Below are positions 53,701 to 64,000 of a DNA stretch of 64,000 bases, piece by piece. Every line of letters starts with the position of its first letter. The stretch's first letter is position 1. The notes beneath the pieces are model-generated. The model ran no database searches. It worked only from the letters and a program-made list of their open reading frames with translations, and had not been told where the DNA came from. The position numbers and the translations under genes were made by a program. The stretch comes from Dromaius novaehollandiae (taxonomy: Eukaryota; Chordata; Aves; Casuariiformes; Dromaiidae), in assembly GCF_036370855.1 (NCBI RefSeq), contig NC_088105.1, positions 9,801,619 through 9,865,618 of the forward strand, in the 5' to 3' direction.

Positions 53701-55030
53701 GTCTGCTTCGACCCAAGTAAATAGAGAGGTAGAGGCCCACGTGATAATTAAATTTCTAGAGGGATTATGAAAATCGTCAGCAAGGTAAAGCAGAGAGACC
53801 CTACAAGCCTCCACTGAGGGTGCTCATTCTTTGTTAGATACCAGGAAAACTACCTTGAGGCATGAATCTATAGGAAACCAGGCAACACCAGTTCTGCTCA
53901 TTATGAAACAACTAAATATTATGAAGAAGGACTGCTCTTTGCTTTTAAAGTCAGTGTGGAAATTGCAGCAGGGTGTATATTCCCACCATGCAGTGGAAAA
54001 ACCGCAATGTGAACTCATCCCATATCAAAAACCAGAGATCTCAACTGGATAGAGAACAACCCAGTTGTAGGACAAGACTCAGGTCAAGCTCTCAGTCAAG
54101 CATGAGACACAAACCCACAGAAAATGCGGTGTCATCAATTAGTCATAGGGCCGGCAGGACTTTTTTCTCCACTGAAATAGCTAACACATGTCCCACCACG
54201 CGTGCGGTTACCCCAGCGTGAGGGCACTAATGCAGCCAGCTTAGGAGGGCATCCCCCACTGCCGCTTTGCAAGCCCTGCAGCAGCGCGGCTGGGGTCCTG
54301 AGACAAATCTTCAGGTCTGGGTGGCCGATCACCACCTGCCAAGTTAGCAGAGCTCAGAGAGTTACGGCCCCTTCAGGAGGAAGTTACTGCTCTTCAGCTG
54401 AGCTGCGGTAACTCCCTGGGGGAACGCTCTTACTCCACCACGGAGCAAAAGAAAACAGGATAACTCACAGCACTGTGAGACGTGGGGAAGCTATACCTAG
54501 TTTAAAGCAGCTCTGTGGCAGTAGAACTGCTGTAGGTCCATGCTCAAGATAGTGTTGTTTTAACTATTTCAGTAAAGGAAAAGTTTTAAGTCCACTACTA
54601 ATGGCAAAGCTGTGTGCAGAGAGGAGCCTTTAGAGACAGGCTGTGCTAAGCTTTAGATTTCAGTCAGTCATTTATGAGAAATATGCACCACGGAGATAAT
54701 CGCTGAATCTACGCACTTGGATGAACTTGCCCAGTTCGTATTGATCGTGGACAAGCACAAACTTGGAACGACAGATTACGGGGACAGAGCCCAAAGCGAG
54801 CTGACCTCCCTGGGAATCCCAGCTGCGGCATGAGGATTGAAGAGATGCTCCAGGAGGGATGCTACATTCACAGGAATTTGATTGGGGATTTTTATGAACA
54901 TGCCTCCTAAGCAACGGGAAAGTTACCGAAAACAAAACGAAAAATTAAAACCTTGTGCGCTCAGGCAGATGAGAACACACGAAAGCCCAAATCCCCGCCG
55001 TGAAATAAGCTTAACGGGGCCGGTCATCTC
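44760..55030. other. Intergenic DNA between CRYZL2 and RASAL2
   Basis: The two genes point away from each other across about 10 kb. I recognise no protein-coding exon here. The only clear element is a CR1-like LINE relic at about 51690-52200. AT-rich blocks with homeodomain-type TAAT cores occur at about 46615-46695 and 51310-51400. An antisense RNA lies upstream of human RASAL2 (RASAL2-AS1), but I see nothing here that proves an equivalent. Confidence 0.5.
51690..52200 (-). mobile_element. CR1/L3-type LINE 3' relic
   Basis: On the minus strand a frame ending near 51770 reads RKYFFTQHIITLWNLLPQDV followed by AKSINEFKKGLDKFM. This has the form of the C-terminal end of CR1-family reverse-transcriptase ORFs (FFSxRVxxxWNxLPxEVV..SLxxFKxxLD). 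The plus strand carries the matching antisense text, such as CATCCTGTGGCAGTAAGTTC and GTGTGAAGAAGTACTTCCTT. The 5' part of the element is missing, so it is an inactive remnant. Confidence 0.75.
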
Positions 55031-56560
55031 CCTTCTCTCCAGCACGTCTCCTTCCCAGAGACACGAGGGAAACGGGCTGTGTGGCGCGCGAAAGCCCCCC
55101 GTCTCCGCCGGTGCCCCCGAAGGCCGCGTGCCTGCCGGCGGGCAGCGCGTGCCCCGGCACCAGCGGGCCCCGTCTCGGGGTGCGTTTGGAGCCCGAAACC
55201 CTCATCCCTGCGGCTCCCGGGACCTGTACGAGCAGCCCGGAGACCCTGACGTGATGTGTGGCGCGCCGCCCTGGGGCCCAGGCGCGTTCTCTGCCCCCGC
55301 TCAGCCCCCCCGGGCACACCGGCTCCCGGCAAGCGAGCGAGGCGGTGCCGTCGGGAGGACCCCGCAAAGGAGAGATTTGGGGGCTGCGCCCGGCGCCGGC
55401 TGAGCTCGGACAACCAGACGGGGAAACCCCTCGGGGCCGAGACAAGACCCCCCCGGGGGCCACAACGACCCCCGGGCCCGTGCCGCGGCGCCCGCCCCCC
55501 GCCGGCCATCTTCCCCCGCTCCCCTGCCCCCGGCGGCGAAGGGGCGGGGGTCCCGGCTCGCTGCCTCGGCAGGCGATTGCTCCCGCCTGGCCGGGCCCCG
55601 CGGCCGGACCCCGTCCGCGCGGGCGCTCGGCGTTCCGCTGCTCGCGCCTGGCCGCCTGGCATGCCGGCGGCGGGCGCCGGCGCGGAGGGAGCCGCGGGGC
55701 CGCCGCCGGGCGCTGCCGCCGCCTCCGCCCGCCTCTCGCGCGCCGTCTCGCGCCCGCGCTGACGCACGGGGGCGGGGGGCGGCGGCGGGGCCCGAGGGGC
55801 GGGAGCCATGGAGCGGCGCGGCGGCGCGCGCTGAGGGAGGCGCGGCGCGGAGCGGAGCGGAGCGGGCGGCGGCGGCGCCTCGGCCCCGGCCGCGGCATGG
55901 AGGCGCCCGCCGCGGCGGCCGGCGAGGCGACGGCCTGGGCGCCGGAGGCGTTCGCGGAGCCGGAGCTGGGCTCGGAGGAGCTGGAGGCGGCGGGCGGCGC
56001 GCTGGACCGCGTCCTGCTGGAGGCGGTGTGCCAGCAGCAGGGCTGGCTCCGCGTCTACGGTGAGGGGCGGCCGCGCCGCGCCGGGGCGGGGGGGGGGCCG
56101 AGGGGCGGCCGGGACCTTCCCGGGGCCCCGGCTGCGTCGCGTCCCGCAGCGCTGGACCCGGCGGCGCTCCCCGTCCTCCCCGTTGAGCCTCGGGCTCCGG
56201 CGGCCCGGCCTCACCTGCGGGTCCGCGCCGGGCGCTGCGAGCCCCGCTCCGCCTTCGCCCTCCCCTCTCCGCCCGCCCGGCCGCCTCGCCGTGACCCCCC
56301 GTTACGGGCGGGCCCTGCTGCCAGCTGCCCCCCCCCCGCGGCAGCCCCGCAGGTCCGTCCCCGCTGCGGCTACCTGCGCGCAGGTGCTGCCTGGTCGCTG
56401 CCCGGGGTCACCCAGAGCCCACAAACCCCCTAAAAACTTCCCTTCCTTGCTGCCTTCTTCAACCCGAGCCTGCCCCTCCGGCGGCCGTCGCTGCCCCCCG
56501 CCTGCCCTGCGCCCCGGACGGATCCCCCGGGTTCCTCCCGCTCTGTAAAATTAGAAGCGG
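55030..56560 (+). promoter_or_regulatory. RASAL2: CpG island promoter of RASAL2
   Basis: A very dense CpG island surrounds the RASAL2 first coding exon, with no evident TATA box. GC-box-like GGGGCGG motifs occur just upstream of the ATG (about 55770-55800). It is large enough to contain more than one start site, which fits the several alternative first exons known for RASAL2 in mammals. Confidence 0.8.
55897..56059 (+). CDS. RASAL2: RASAL2 coding exon 1 (partial gene)
   Basis: RASAL2 is a RasGAP that promotes GTP hydrolysis on Ras-family proteins at the plasma membrane. This exon encodes the 54-residue N-terminus before the PH domain. It starts MEAPAAAAGEATAW and ends LDRVLLEAVCQQQGWLRVY, matching the human isoform with LDRILLESVCQQQSWVRVYD. 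The donor TACG|GTGAGG leaves one base of the next codon, agreeing with the human Y-D junction. The PH, C2 and RasGAP domains lie beyond the window. The frame is open upstream to 55258, but similarity begins only at this ATG, which has a good context (GCGGCATGG). Confidence 0.93.
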
Positions 56561-59500
56561 CATCGTCCATTTGTTGCTGGCTGCGTTGTTCCTGGAGCCT
56601 AAAGGTGGGACAGGCGCGTTGTCCGCGCGGCCGTGCTGGACTCGTTGGCCGATCGCAGTTGATTACCGTGAGTACCACCGGTGCTGGGCTTGGCGCGCAC
56701 CCAGCGAGGCAGACCAGGCTGCGGGTTTCCTGGCGAGCACGCCGCGTTCACAGACCTCGGTGTTTATTTTAGAAGCTCAAAAAGCCAGTGCGGTGGGACG
56801 AGGCTGTCTGTCTGCTTCTGCCTGGTGCGTTGCTGGGCGAAGTTATACTCGGTGCAATTAATCGTAAGAGAAGTCTGGGGGGGGGTAGTAGTATCCGCTG
56901 TGCTGAGTTGCTGCTGCTTCTGCAGCTTGCTCTTGTTACTGATGTGGCCGTAAAACACGGCCCGCGAAAAAAATCTCCCTGCCGTTGTCAGGGGGAGCTT
57001 GGAAGGAAGCAGATTACCTCCGCGTTGTTGTTGTTTGGAATACTTTCCAGAGGTGAGGTGGGAATGCCCTCGTGGAGAGCAGGCCTGGCACCAGCCTGTC
57101 TGCTTGTCACCCGAGGTTGGATCCCGCAGGAGGGGAAGCAGGAATGTGGCTTCAAAATTAGCCACGGTGAGAAACGCTGCTCGTTGATAAAGTCACGTCA
57201 TGCGTTGTGATGCACCCGTAGTCTGACATGAACGTGTAGATAAATGGAAAAATGCTGTGACAAGGCTGCAAAAATCAGCAAAGTCTTCAAGCATGGAAAA
57301 ATGCATCCTGTAGCCCAAGGACAATACATATTTTTAGTCTGTGTTTAAAAAAAGAAAAAAACCCTCACTATATCTCCCTCTTCAGAAGAATCTTCTCTCT
57401 TTCCCTAGGAAGTTGCAACTGGATTAGCTAGTATTTATTTATTTCCCCCTGCTCATTAGCCTTGTTCTCCTTGCGTGAACGGAGAAGTTTGCAGACAATG
57501 AATCAAGCTAGAACAGTGCCAAGTTTGTGCACAACTAAACATGGGCTCTAAATCTACGAGTGACAAATGTGTAACATACTTTGGTTATTTATAGGATTAA
57601 AGTAAAGCCTTGCACAGTTGGTCGAGGAACCACAGCAGCATAGCTAAAGAAAACAGGAGCGGAAAGCTTATCCTTATTGTCTGCATTGTCTGGTAAACAA
57701 TGGGAACACTAACACCAAGTATTTCGCCATGAATGGCTGGGGGAGGGAAAGAATATCGAACATATGAAATGTTGAGGACCGTTTTCTAGTGTGGTGAGAA
57801 TTGCAGCGATTGATGCAACAGCAGTTCTTCTCTGCCTGTCTTCGTGAGTGTGATCAGCTGCGTCGGGGAGTTGTTCCAAACAGAAGGAAATTATCTGAAG
57901 AGTGGTTCTCCTAGTGGAAACATGGATTTTAAAGGAAAGGAGTTCAGTACCTACTTAAAGATGTCTGTTTATTTGTGTGCATCTCTGTTCTGCAGTGTAC
58001 CACTCAGCTTGCGTCTGTCCGAGGAGCCGGTTACTGGCAGGAGGGGAGCTGGCCCGGTTGCGGGGCCCATGAAACTTTGTCTGTAAGCACAGAGAAAAGA
58101 ATTCAGGACTGAAGTACCGTCATTACTGGTCTCTGTGGCTTGCCAGCAGTATGACAGTGATGTGAACACAGTAGGACTGTGCAGCGTCTGGGATGTGATT
58201 TCAGTGTGACACTGAGGTCTTGTCTGACTTCACTGAGAGATCGAAATCATAGTTAGCTATTTTTGCATTTCCTGAGTTAGCTGCAGTGTAGCTTTATCAT
58301 TCTGCTTTCTGGAGGTTCGACAGTTTCTGCTTTTAATGAATTAATAACGACGTTATAAAACCCTGAAAATACCATTTCCTTACCGAAGCACAATGCTTGT
58401 AACATGATCGGTTTCCTCTGAGCTGGTGTTTGGGTAGTGAGCAGGAACAGCAAATTTGCTTGTCAGAACGGAAGGTTTAATTGCTCGTGAAGCACACATC
58501 ACATGAGCGCCGTTAGATGATGTTTCCAAGAACTAGTTTTGACACACAACTAATATTTCTGTAAAATGTGTATCAACATGTGTTCTGGATGATTGACTCC
58601 TTCAGATGCGTGGCATGTGTGTGATGGGGGTAAGAGAAAAGATTGTCTCGCCTGCATTGATGCTGTGATGTTTTCTCTGTAGAAGAAATCACTGCCTTTC
58701 AAAAGCATCCACCAGTGTTTCGAGTTAAGGTCCTTTTCTCTGCTCTTGGAAACAGAATTGGGGCGGGGGGCAGGAGAAGGACTGAATTTAGAGCATCTTA
58801 GTGCTAGCTGTGAAAACGAGACCGTTATGTTGCTGGGTACGGCTGGCTGAGCGTCCGCGGGTTTGGGAACAATGAACGGTAGAGCTGGCGTTGCAGCGCC
58901 TGAGCTAAATGCCCCGTGCGATGGGGGCCAAAGCGGGTTTTGTCAGACTTACGGTCTGTGTCTAAACAGGTTGTAAACTTTTATAACGGAGGTTGTCAAA
59001 TTTCTTTCCAGCGTGGCTGCGCAAAGCTCGTTGCAAGCCCTCGTGCTCTAAAATGATTGATTGCAACACGGGAGTTGTTGAAATGCAAGGAAAATAGCAC
59101 ATAGGAGAATCTGTTCTTTGTTGAGTGCTCATCCTGCGAGCAGACACCGCTGCTCTCCGGCCTTATCTGGGCTAGGAAATGTCTTTTTCTTTTTAGCAAC
59201 GGTGCTGAAAGATGATAGTGGTTGTACAAACTCGAATGCAGACGTGGATGTTTTCGTCACCTTGTCCTCGCATCCTGTGAGCAGGCTGGAGACATTCCTC
59301 AGGGCTGGAGTAAGCCCCGCGCCGCGGTGGGGGAGAATGCCCTTCACGTGGGGCTTGAAGGGCTCCACGCTTCTCCATGGCTGCAGATGCCTTCAGATGG
59401 AGCTTCATTGCCTCTGGCTCTGGGGGGGAAGCCTTGGACCCAGGCAGAAATGTCTCTAGACTGCCTAAACCTTGAGCTCCAGGCTGCAAGTATCGGCCCT

Positions 59501-62500
59501 CTGAAAATATTAGGCCCGCGCTCAAGACTGAAGCCCTGGTAATCCACGCAGTGTCATGTGGAGATTAAAAAATAGCTGTGACTTGAGCACTGAGCAGAAG
59601 CATCTCCTCATGATGTGAAACGCAGCCCAAAAGCCCATTATTGGTGTGAATTGTCCGCTCCAACAATCTGTCACTTACCTTGCTCAGCTTTATTATATAA
59701 ATGACTCCAAATCACAAGCGTGTTCTCAGGGCTTCTCAGGCTCTGCTGGTTTTACACCCTGCCTCTCTGTAGGTGGGTTTTGTACCTACTTTTTTTTTGT
59801 TTTCTTCTTCCACCATTTACAGAGGCACCTAGAAACACAGAGGTCATCTGTTTCCAAACCTCCTTTCTTTGGATGAGCCCCAAAAGGCCTCGGCAATAAG
59901 TAGCATCCGGGTCCTTATTGCTTTGCTGAAACAAGCGCGGGCGTCCGGGCTCCAGCGAGCTCCCCGGGGAGGCCCACGCGGGACGGAGGGCCCCGGCCGG
60001 TGCTCCCCTGGGGACGGTCACCTCCGGGCCGGACCCGACCCGTGAGCGTCCCAGCAGGTGGCGGCATTTTCATTGCGGTGGTGCGGAGGATGCCGGCGCC
60101 TTCCCGGAACCCCCTGGGGTAGAGCAGGCTGTTCCTGAACCTTGCCATCATCTCCAGAAGCTGTTCAGAAATTGGAAGGACGTATGACAAGGAGTAGGTG
60201 GGAAGGCTGCATTTATTGTTTTTAAAAAAATCCTCGAAACAGACTGAAGCGGCGAGGAAGCCCGATAGTTGAGGCTCCGACGTCGTAGAGGACTTTCTTC
60301 TGCGTCTCGAGCTGCGCGCAGGTAGCGCGGCTCGGCTAGGTGTTTTGTAGCACCGCGTGTGTAAACACCTACCGAATGGTGACTAGTTCCAGGAGGTCGT
60401 TTGCTGTTAGGAAGGGCTTAATGAGACGAGCTGAAGGTGCGTTTGAGAGCGAGCTGTCTTTGAAAGCTGACGGGGAGCTCGAAAGCTGCCTGGCACGTCT
60501 GCGTCGGCGGCCTATATCGGAAAATAGGAAAGGTCAGTGTTTCTGAGCGTTTCTTCCCTGTTTGATCAATAGGCTTATTCTTAACTGGCCTAGAAAGCTG
60601 GCGCAGTAATAGGGTAGGAAGATAAACGCTGTAGAGCCGGGAAAGGTGATTTTTGTGTGTTCGGACAATGCTCGCTGTAGTGATGCCTGACCTTATTCTG
60701 GCCTTCAGGTACCATTGCAGTGTGTTGGTTAAAGACAGTAAATGACGAAGGAATAAAGCCTTTTTTTGGATGACAAATAACAATCATTTCTAGTGGAGAG
60801 TCCTTTGCAGAAGATAGAATTTAATCAAAACCAAGGTTTTAAGTAACAGCACTTGCTCTAGCTTGAAAACGCCCAAGTGCACATGTGGGCAGAGGTGCTG
60901 CTTTCCATTGCCAGGCAGCAGTGGGAAATACCGGGACCAAATAAGTCTTGGGGACAGTGTGCTGGTACCTGCCGCATGGCAGCTCCTCTGACGGCTCTCT
61001 CTGGCTGCAGGGAAGCGTTACGAGCGCGGGGAGGTGAATCGCGGCTCCGCTGCGCTGCTGCCGCTGTAGGATCTCTGCTCACCTTCCCGTGTGCTTGCAG
61101 TTGCAGTTGGGTTAGTGCAGCTGAGGGCTGGATGGAGCCTGTTTCCTTTCTGTTGCTTTACTCCCAAACTTTACTGCAGGTTTAGCCCTTTGTCCTTAAA
61201 TAGCGTTTGCCCTTCGTCTTTTAAAGTATCGTTAACATTAATTTGTACTTAAATGATATATATTTTTTTCTTTAGAATTTTTAGCTCGGCTCTTCTAGCT
61301 GGCTGTGTTGTGCCAATTGTTGCCTGGGTTACCAACTTATTAAAAAAGTCACTTAACTATTTGGAGGTATCAACAATCCCAGAGTACGTTGGGGAAAACG
61401 AGGATGACATTATTCTAAAACATCAGTTTCCTGACTCCTGTGTTTCAGTCGCGTTATTTATCTCTGTCTGAACGTTTTCATGTGGTGCTGTTTCCTATTT
61501 TTAAACAATAGGAAAAAAAGGGAAGATAAGAGGAGTGTAGCTGTGACCCATTGACTTATTATGAGATCATGGGTTCCTTCCAGCTGATATTTATAGATTT
61601 TTTTTTTTTTGAATAAAAAATAGCTGAGATTTCAGCATTTTCGGGAGTATACTCTTTCTTAGCCCCAAGGTCGCTGAGTTGAGCCCTCAAACTGAGTTCT
61701 TTCAAAATCCTCTGTAAAAGCACAGAGTAATTATGGGAATACAGTTTTTATCTGCAAGCAAAAGAGCCAAGTGAAGAGGAAAAATTGCTGGATTTTTGGT
61801 TTGTAAACTTTTAATGGTCTTTTGTGTGATGTGACCCCTTCCCCCATCCCAGAACGCCGTTACAGAAATGATCAGTGGAGAATAACATTTGTTATTTCTC
61901 TTTAATGGGTTTTCAAAAGGTCACAAAACTGTAGAAGGGCTCTTGTTCAACAATCTGGATTATTTTTAATTATGAAGCAAGTTGAAATAGTGAGAGTAAT
62001 AAGCTCTCGGAGGTGAAGGGAGGTCTTTGCACTTAAGTAAATTCAAACCAAAGTGCTGGATTTAGACCCCTTATTATGTAAAGGATTTTTTTTACATCTG
62101 GGAATGCCCCATTAAAAATTAGCTCTTACACTGCAAGCACTGGCAGGCGCTTAGTTAAACACATTAATTCTGCAAAGTGTGGGAAAGCGACACCCATTTC
62201 AGCAGATGTGCAATGCGCCTGGTGTCGATTTGCATGAGAATGCGCACGCTGCTCTCTGAGTCTCCAGCTTCATTAAAACTTGCAGGCACCTTTTCCCTTC
62301 CTGCCGTGCTCTGTCTGCATTCTTGGACGTTCAGTGGTTTAATAGAAAATACGCTATTTTTCTTCCCTGTTCATTTTATTCACACAATGCTGCGCTGTGG
62401 ATGCGCTTGGAGTTTTGCAGACAAAGGCTGCTGTGCTGTGGGATTTAGAGTCTGGACCAGAGAGAAAAGAAAATAGCAAAGATGACAAATGGCAAACACA

Positions 62501-64000
62501 TTTGGAAGCGGATGGAGAATGATACAGTATGGCATCATGAGATGGCAGGGGTTTGTGTATATCGAGTTCTTGTTTTCATGGAGGTGCGGGAATGGAAATC
62601 AGTACTTTAATGAGAGGAAAAGAACTATGTAGGGACCTGAGACTAAATGTGATCACCTGGGTCTCAGACTTAATCCCCCTCAGTAGTAGACTATCATGTA
62701 AGAGTCAGAAGGATTCAGCAGAACTTCTTCACGTGGTCTTCACCACGTGGTATGGACATTTCTTCAGGTAGATCATGGATAGCGTAGCATCGATTCTGAG
62801 AGCACGCTTCCTTCTGTCCTCTGAATAACGGAGTTGGGGCAAAATATCGAGAGACAGAATATTGAAAACCAAGATGAGAACTTTGGATTTTGGTATGAAG
62901 GATGGGCCGGATAGGGGTAGGAGAAGAAATGAGGAAGGGACGTTTTGCGTGGACTGTAACCACGTGTGACAAACGGTGGATGCTCATAGCCACGTGTCAG
63001 GGCTTTGGAAGAAGAGGTTTTGTGTCAGGGTTGTTTTTAGGGGATTTTTGGCATGAAGGGACGAAAGACAATTTAGCAGGATTCTAGACAAAGCTTAATG
63101 CCTGAGGAATGCAGGTCTGGAGCGCGTCGCCGTGCCGCTCGCTGACGGTGCATTCACGGAGGCCTGGGAGCCAGCAGAGCACTTTCGGGTTGGCGAGCGC
63201 CGGCCAGAGCGTGATCTCGCCAGATGAAGTGGACAGCGTTGCCTGCACGCAGCACCTCCAGCTTTGCCGTTGTATCGGTCGCAAGGTATTTAGCGCTGTA
63301 AGGGGCTGGTGGGGAGGGAAGAAGGGAAGGAAGCAACCTTAACAGGCTGCAGCGCTTGTGAGGCCATCAGCTACTGCTAGGTGGCAGGTGCCCAAGTGGC
63401 CTAACGGCATGGCCCTCGCTGGTGAGAGCGCTGATGCTCCTGACTCCAGAACAGTAATATATAGGTTTAGGCTGCACAAGTTTGAAAGCCTGGAAACTTA
63501 TTTATTAAACATTTTCTAGGATACGCTCTGCAGAAGAACTTAAAGTGACTGCGTAATAGCATAACTGCATTTTTTCCTCTTAGAAAACATGAGGTATACG
63601 TGTATCCTTATGTCATTGAGGGTTTGGAGGAAATATGGATGGAGCCGATGCTTTGGAGGTCTTTCTCTTTTAATGGCTAGTCCTTGTATAGCAGATAGAG
63701 TTAAGAACTCGCTTGCTTACTTGAGTTTCCCGTCCCTTTTGAGTCAGTGGATTGGCTTGAGATATGTGGCGGTAATTCACACCTTAATTTAGTCAAGTCT
63801 TAGTGCAGTAATATCCGTCTCAGCAAGGTGCAGTGCAGGTGCTGTGCTCATCAGCACTGTGTGTAGTAATAGCGATTTCGGATTCGAGGAGGACACGGGG
63901 AAGAGGCAGTGGTGAGGAGGGCCCGATCTAGTGCTTGGAGTCTCTTTCAGGAATTGAATGATTACTTAGCTTTCATTTTGGTGTACCATTTTGACATGGC
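56060..64000 (+). other. RASAL2: RASAL2 intron 1 (runs off the window)
   Basis: No second RASAL2 exon was found by 64000, so the intron exceeds 7.9 kb; the first intron is also very long in mammals. I see no other gene. Notable are four CACGTG E-boxes in 62730-62996 and an AT-rich block with an ATTTGCATGA octamer near 62228. Confidence 0.8.
62730..62996. promoter_or_regulatory. Cluster of four CACGTG E-boxes in RASAL2 intron 1
   Basis: Perfect palindromic CACGTG sites lie at 62730-62735, 62744-62749, 62961-62966 and 62991-62996. The first two are separated by 8 bp. CACGTG is the core bound by bHLH factors such as CLOCK/BMAL1, MYC/MAX, USF and MiT/TFE proteins. Function is inferred only from the motif density. 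Confidence 0.4.

Noticed and set aside
55011-56214. 295- and 396-codon minus-strand ORFs over the RASAL2 island
   Set aside because: Arg/Pro/Gly-rich frames are expected opposite CpG islands. RASAL2 similarity is on the plus strand.
59915-60190. Minus-strand peptide beginning MSYVLPISEQLLEMM
   Set aside because: It looked exon-like at first, but it lies inside RASAL2 intron 1 on the opposite strand, has no clear splice sites and matches no family I know.
1-64000. CRISPR array, phage, bacterial operon or toxin-antitoxin system
   Set aside because: The window is vertebrate chromosomal DNA. The only regular repeat array is a simple minisatellite without spacers.

Overview
The window reads as vertebrate, most likely avian, nuclear DNA. 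Its genes are split into short exons with consensus GT/AG splice sites, the promoters are CpG islands, introns are compact, and the few interspersed repeats look like CR1-type LINE relics. Species cannot be fixed from sequence alone; a bird fits best, and another sauropsid is possible.

Layout from left to right. Positions 1-2150 hold no recognisable gene. A CpG island with promoter-like features lies at about 2150-3200 and has no gene I can assign. SEC16B occupies 3633-27391 on the minus strand. I could build it completely as 25 coding exons (3,042 nt, 1,013 aa) with reading phase conserved across every junction. Its promoter CpG island is at about 27000-28750. About 28750-36070 is intergenic and contains a striking 17-copy 10-bp minisatellite. 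CRYZL2 (quinone oxidoreductase-like protein 2) follows at 36563-44497 on the minus strand with 10 coding exons (348 aa); only its first exon is uncertain. Its CpG island (43560-44760) contains a roughly 245-bp purine/pyrimidine-asymmetric tract. About 44760-55030 is intergenic with one clear CR1-like LINE relic. The plus-strand CpG island at 55030-56560 carries the first coding exon of RASAL2 (55897-56059), and the rest of the window is RASAL2 intron 1.

The order SEC16B(-), CRYZL2(-), RASAL2(+) is the order at human 1q25, where the middle gene is the pseudogene CRYZL2P and is joined to SEC16B in CRYZL2P-SEC16B readthrough transcripts. Here CRYZL2 looks intact. The three genes do not form a pathway: SEC16B organises ER exit sites for COPII export, CRYZL2 is a predicted NADPH-dependent MDR-family oxidoreductase, and RASAL2 is a RasGAP. 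What they share is conserved synteny and, for the first two, tandem same-strand arrangement.

I found no CRISPR array, prokaryotic operon, tRNA, rRNA or complete mobile element. The best leads are the intact CRYZL2, the orphan CpG island beyond the 3' end of SEC16B, the tandem repeats at the CRYZL2 promoter, and an E-box cluster in RASAL2 intron 1.
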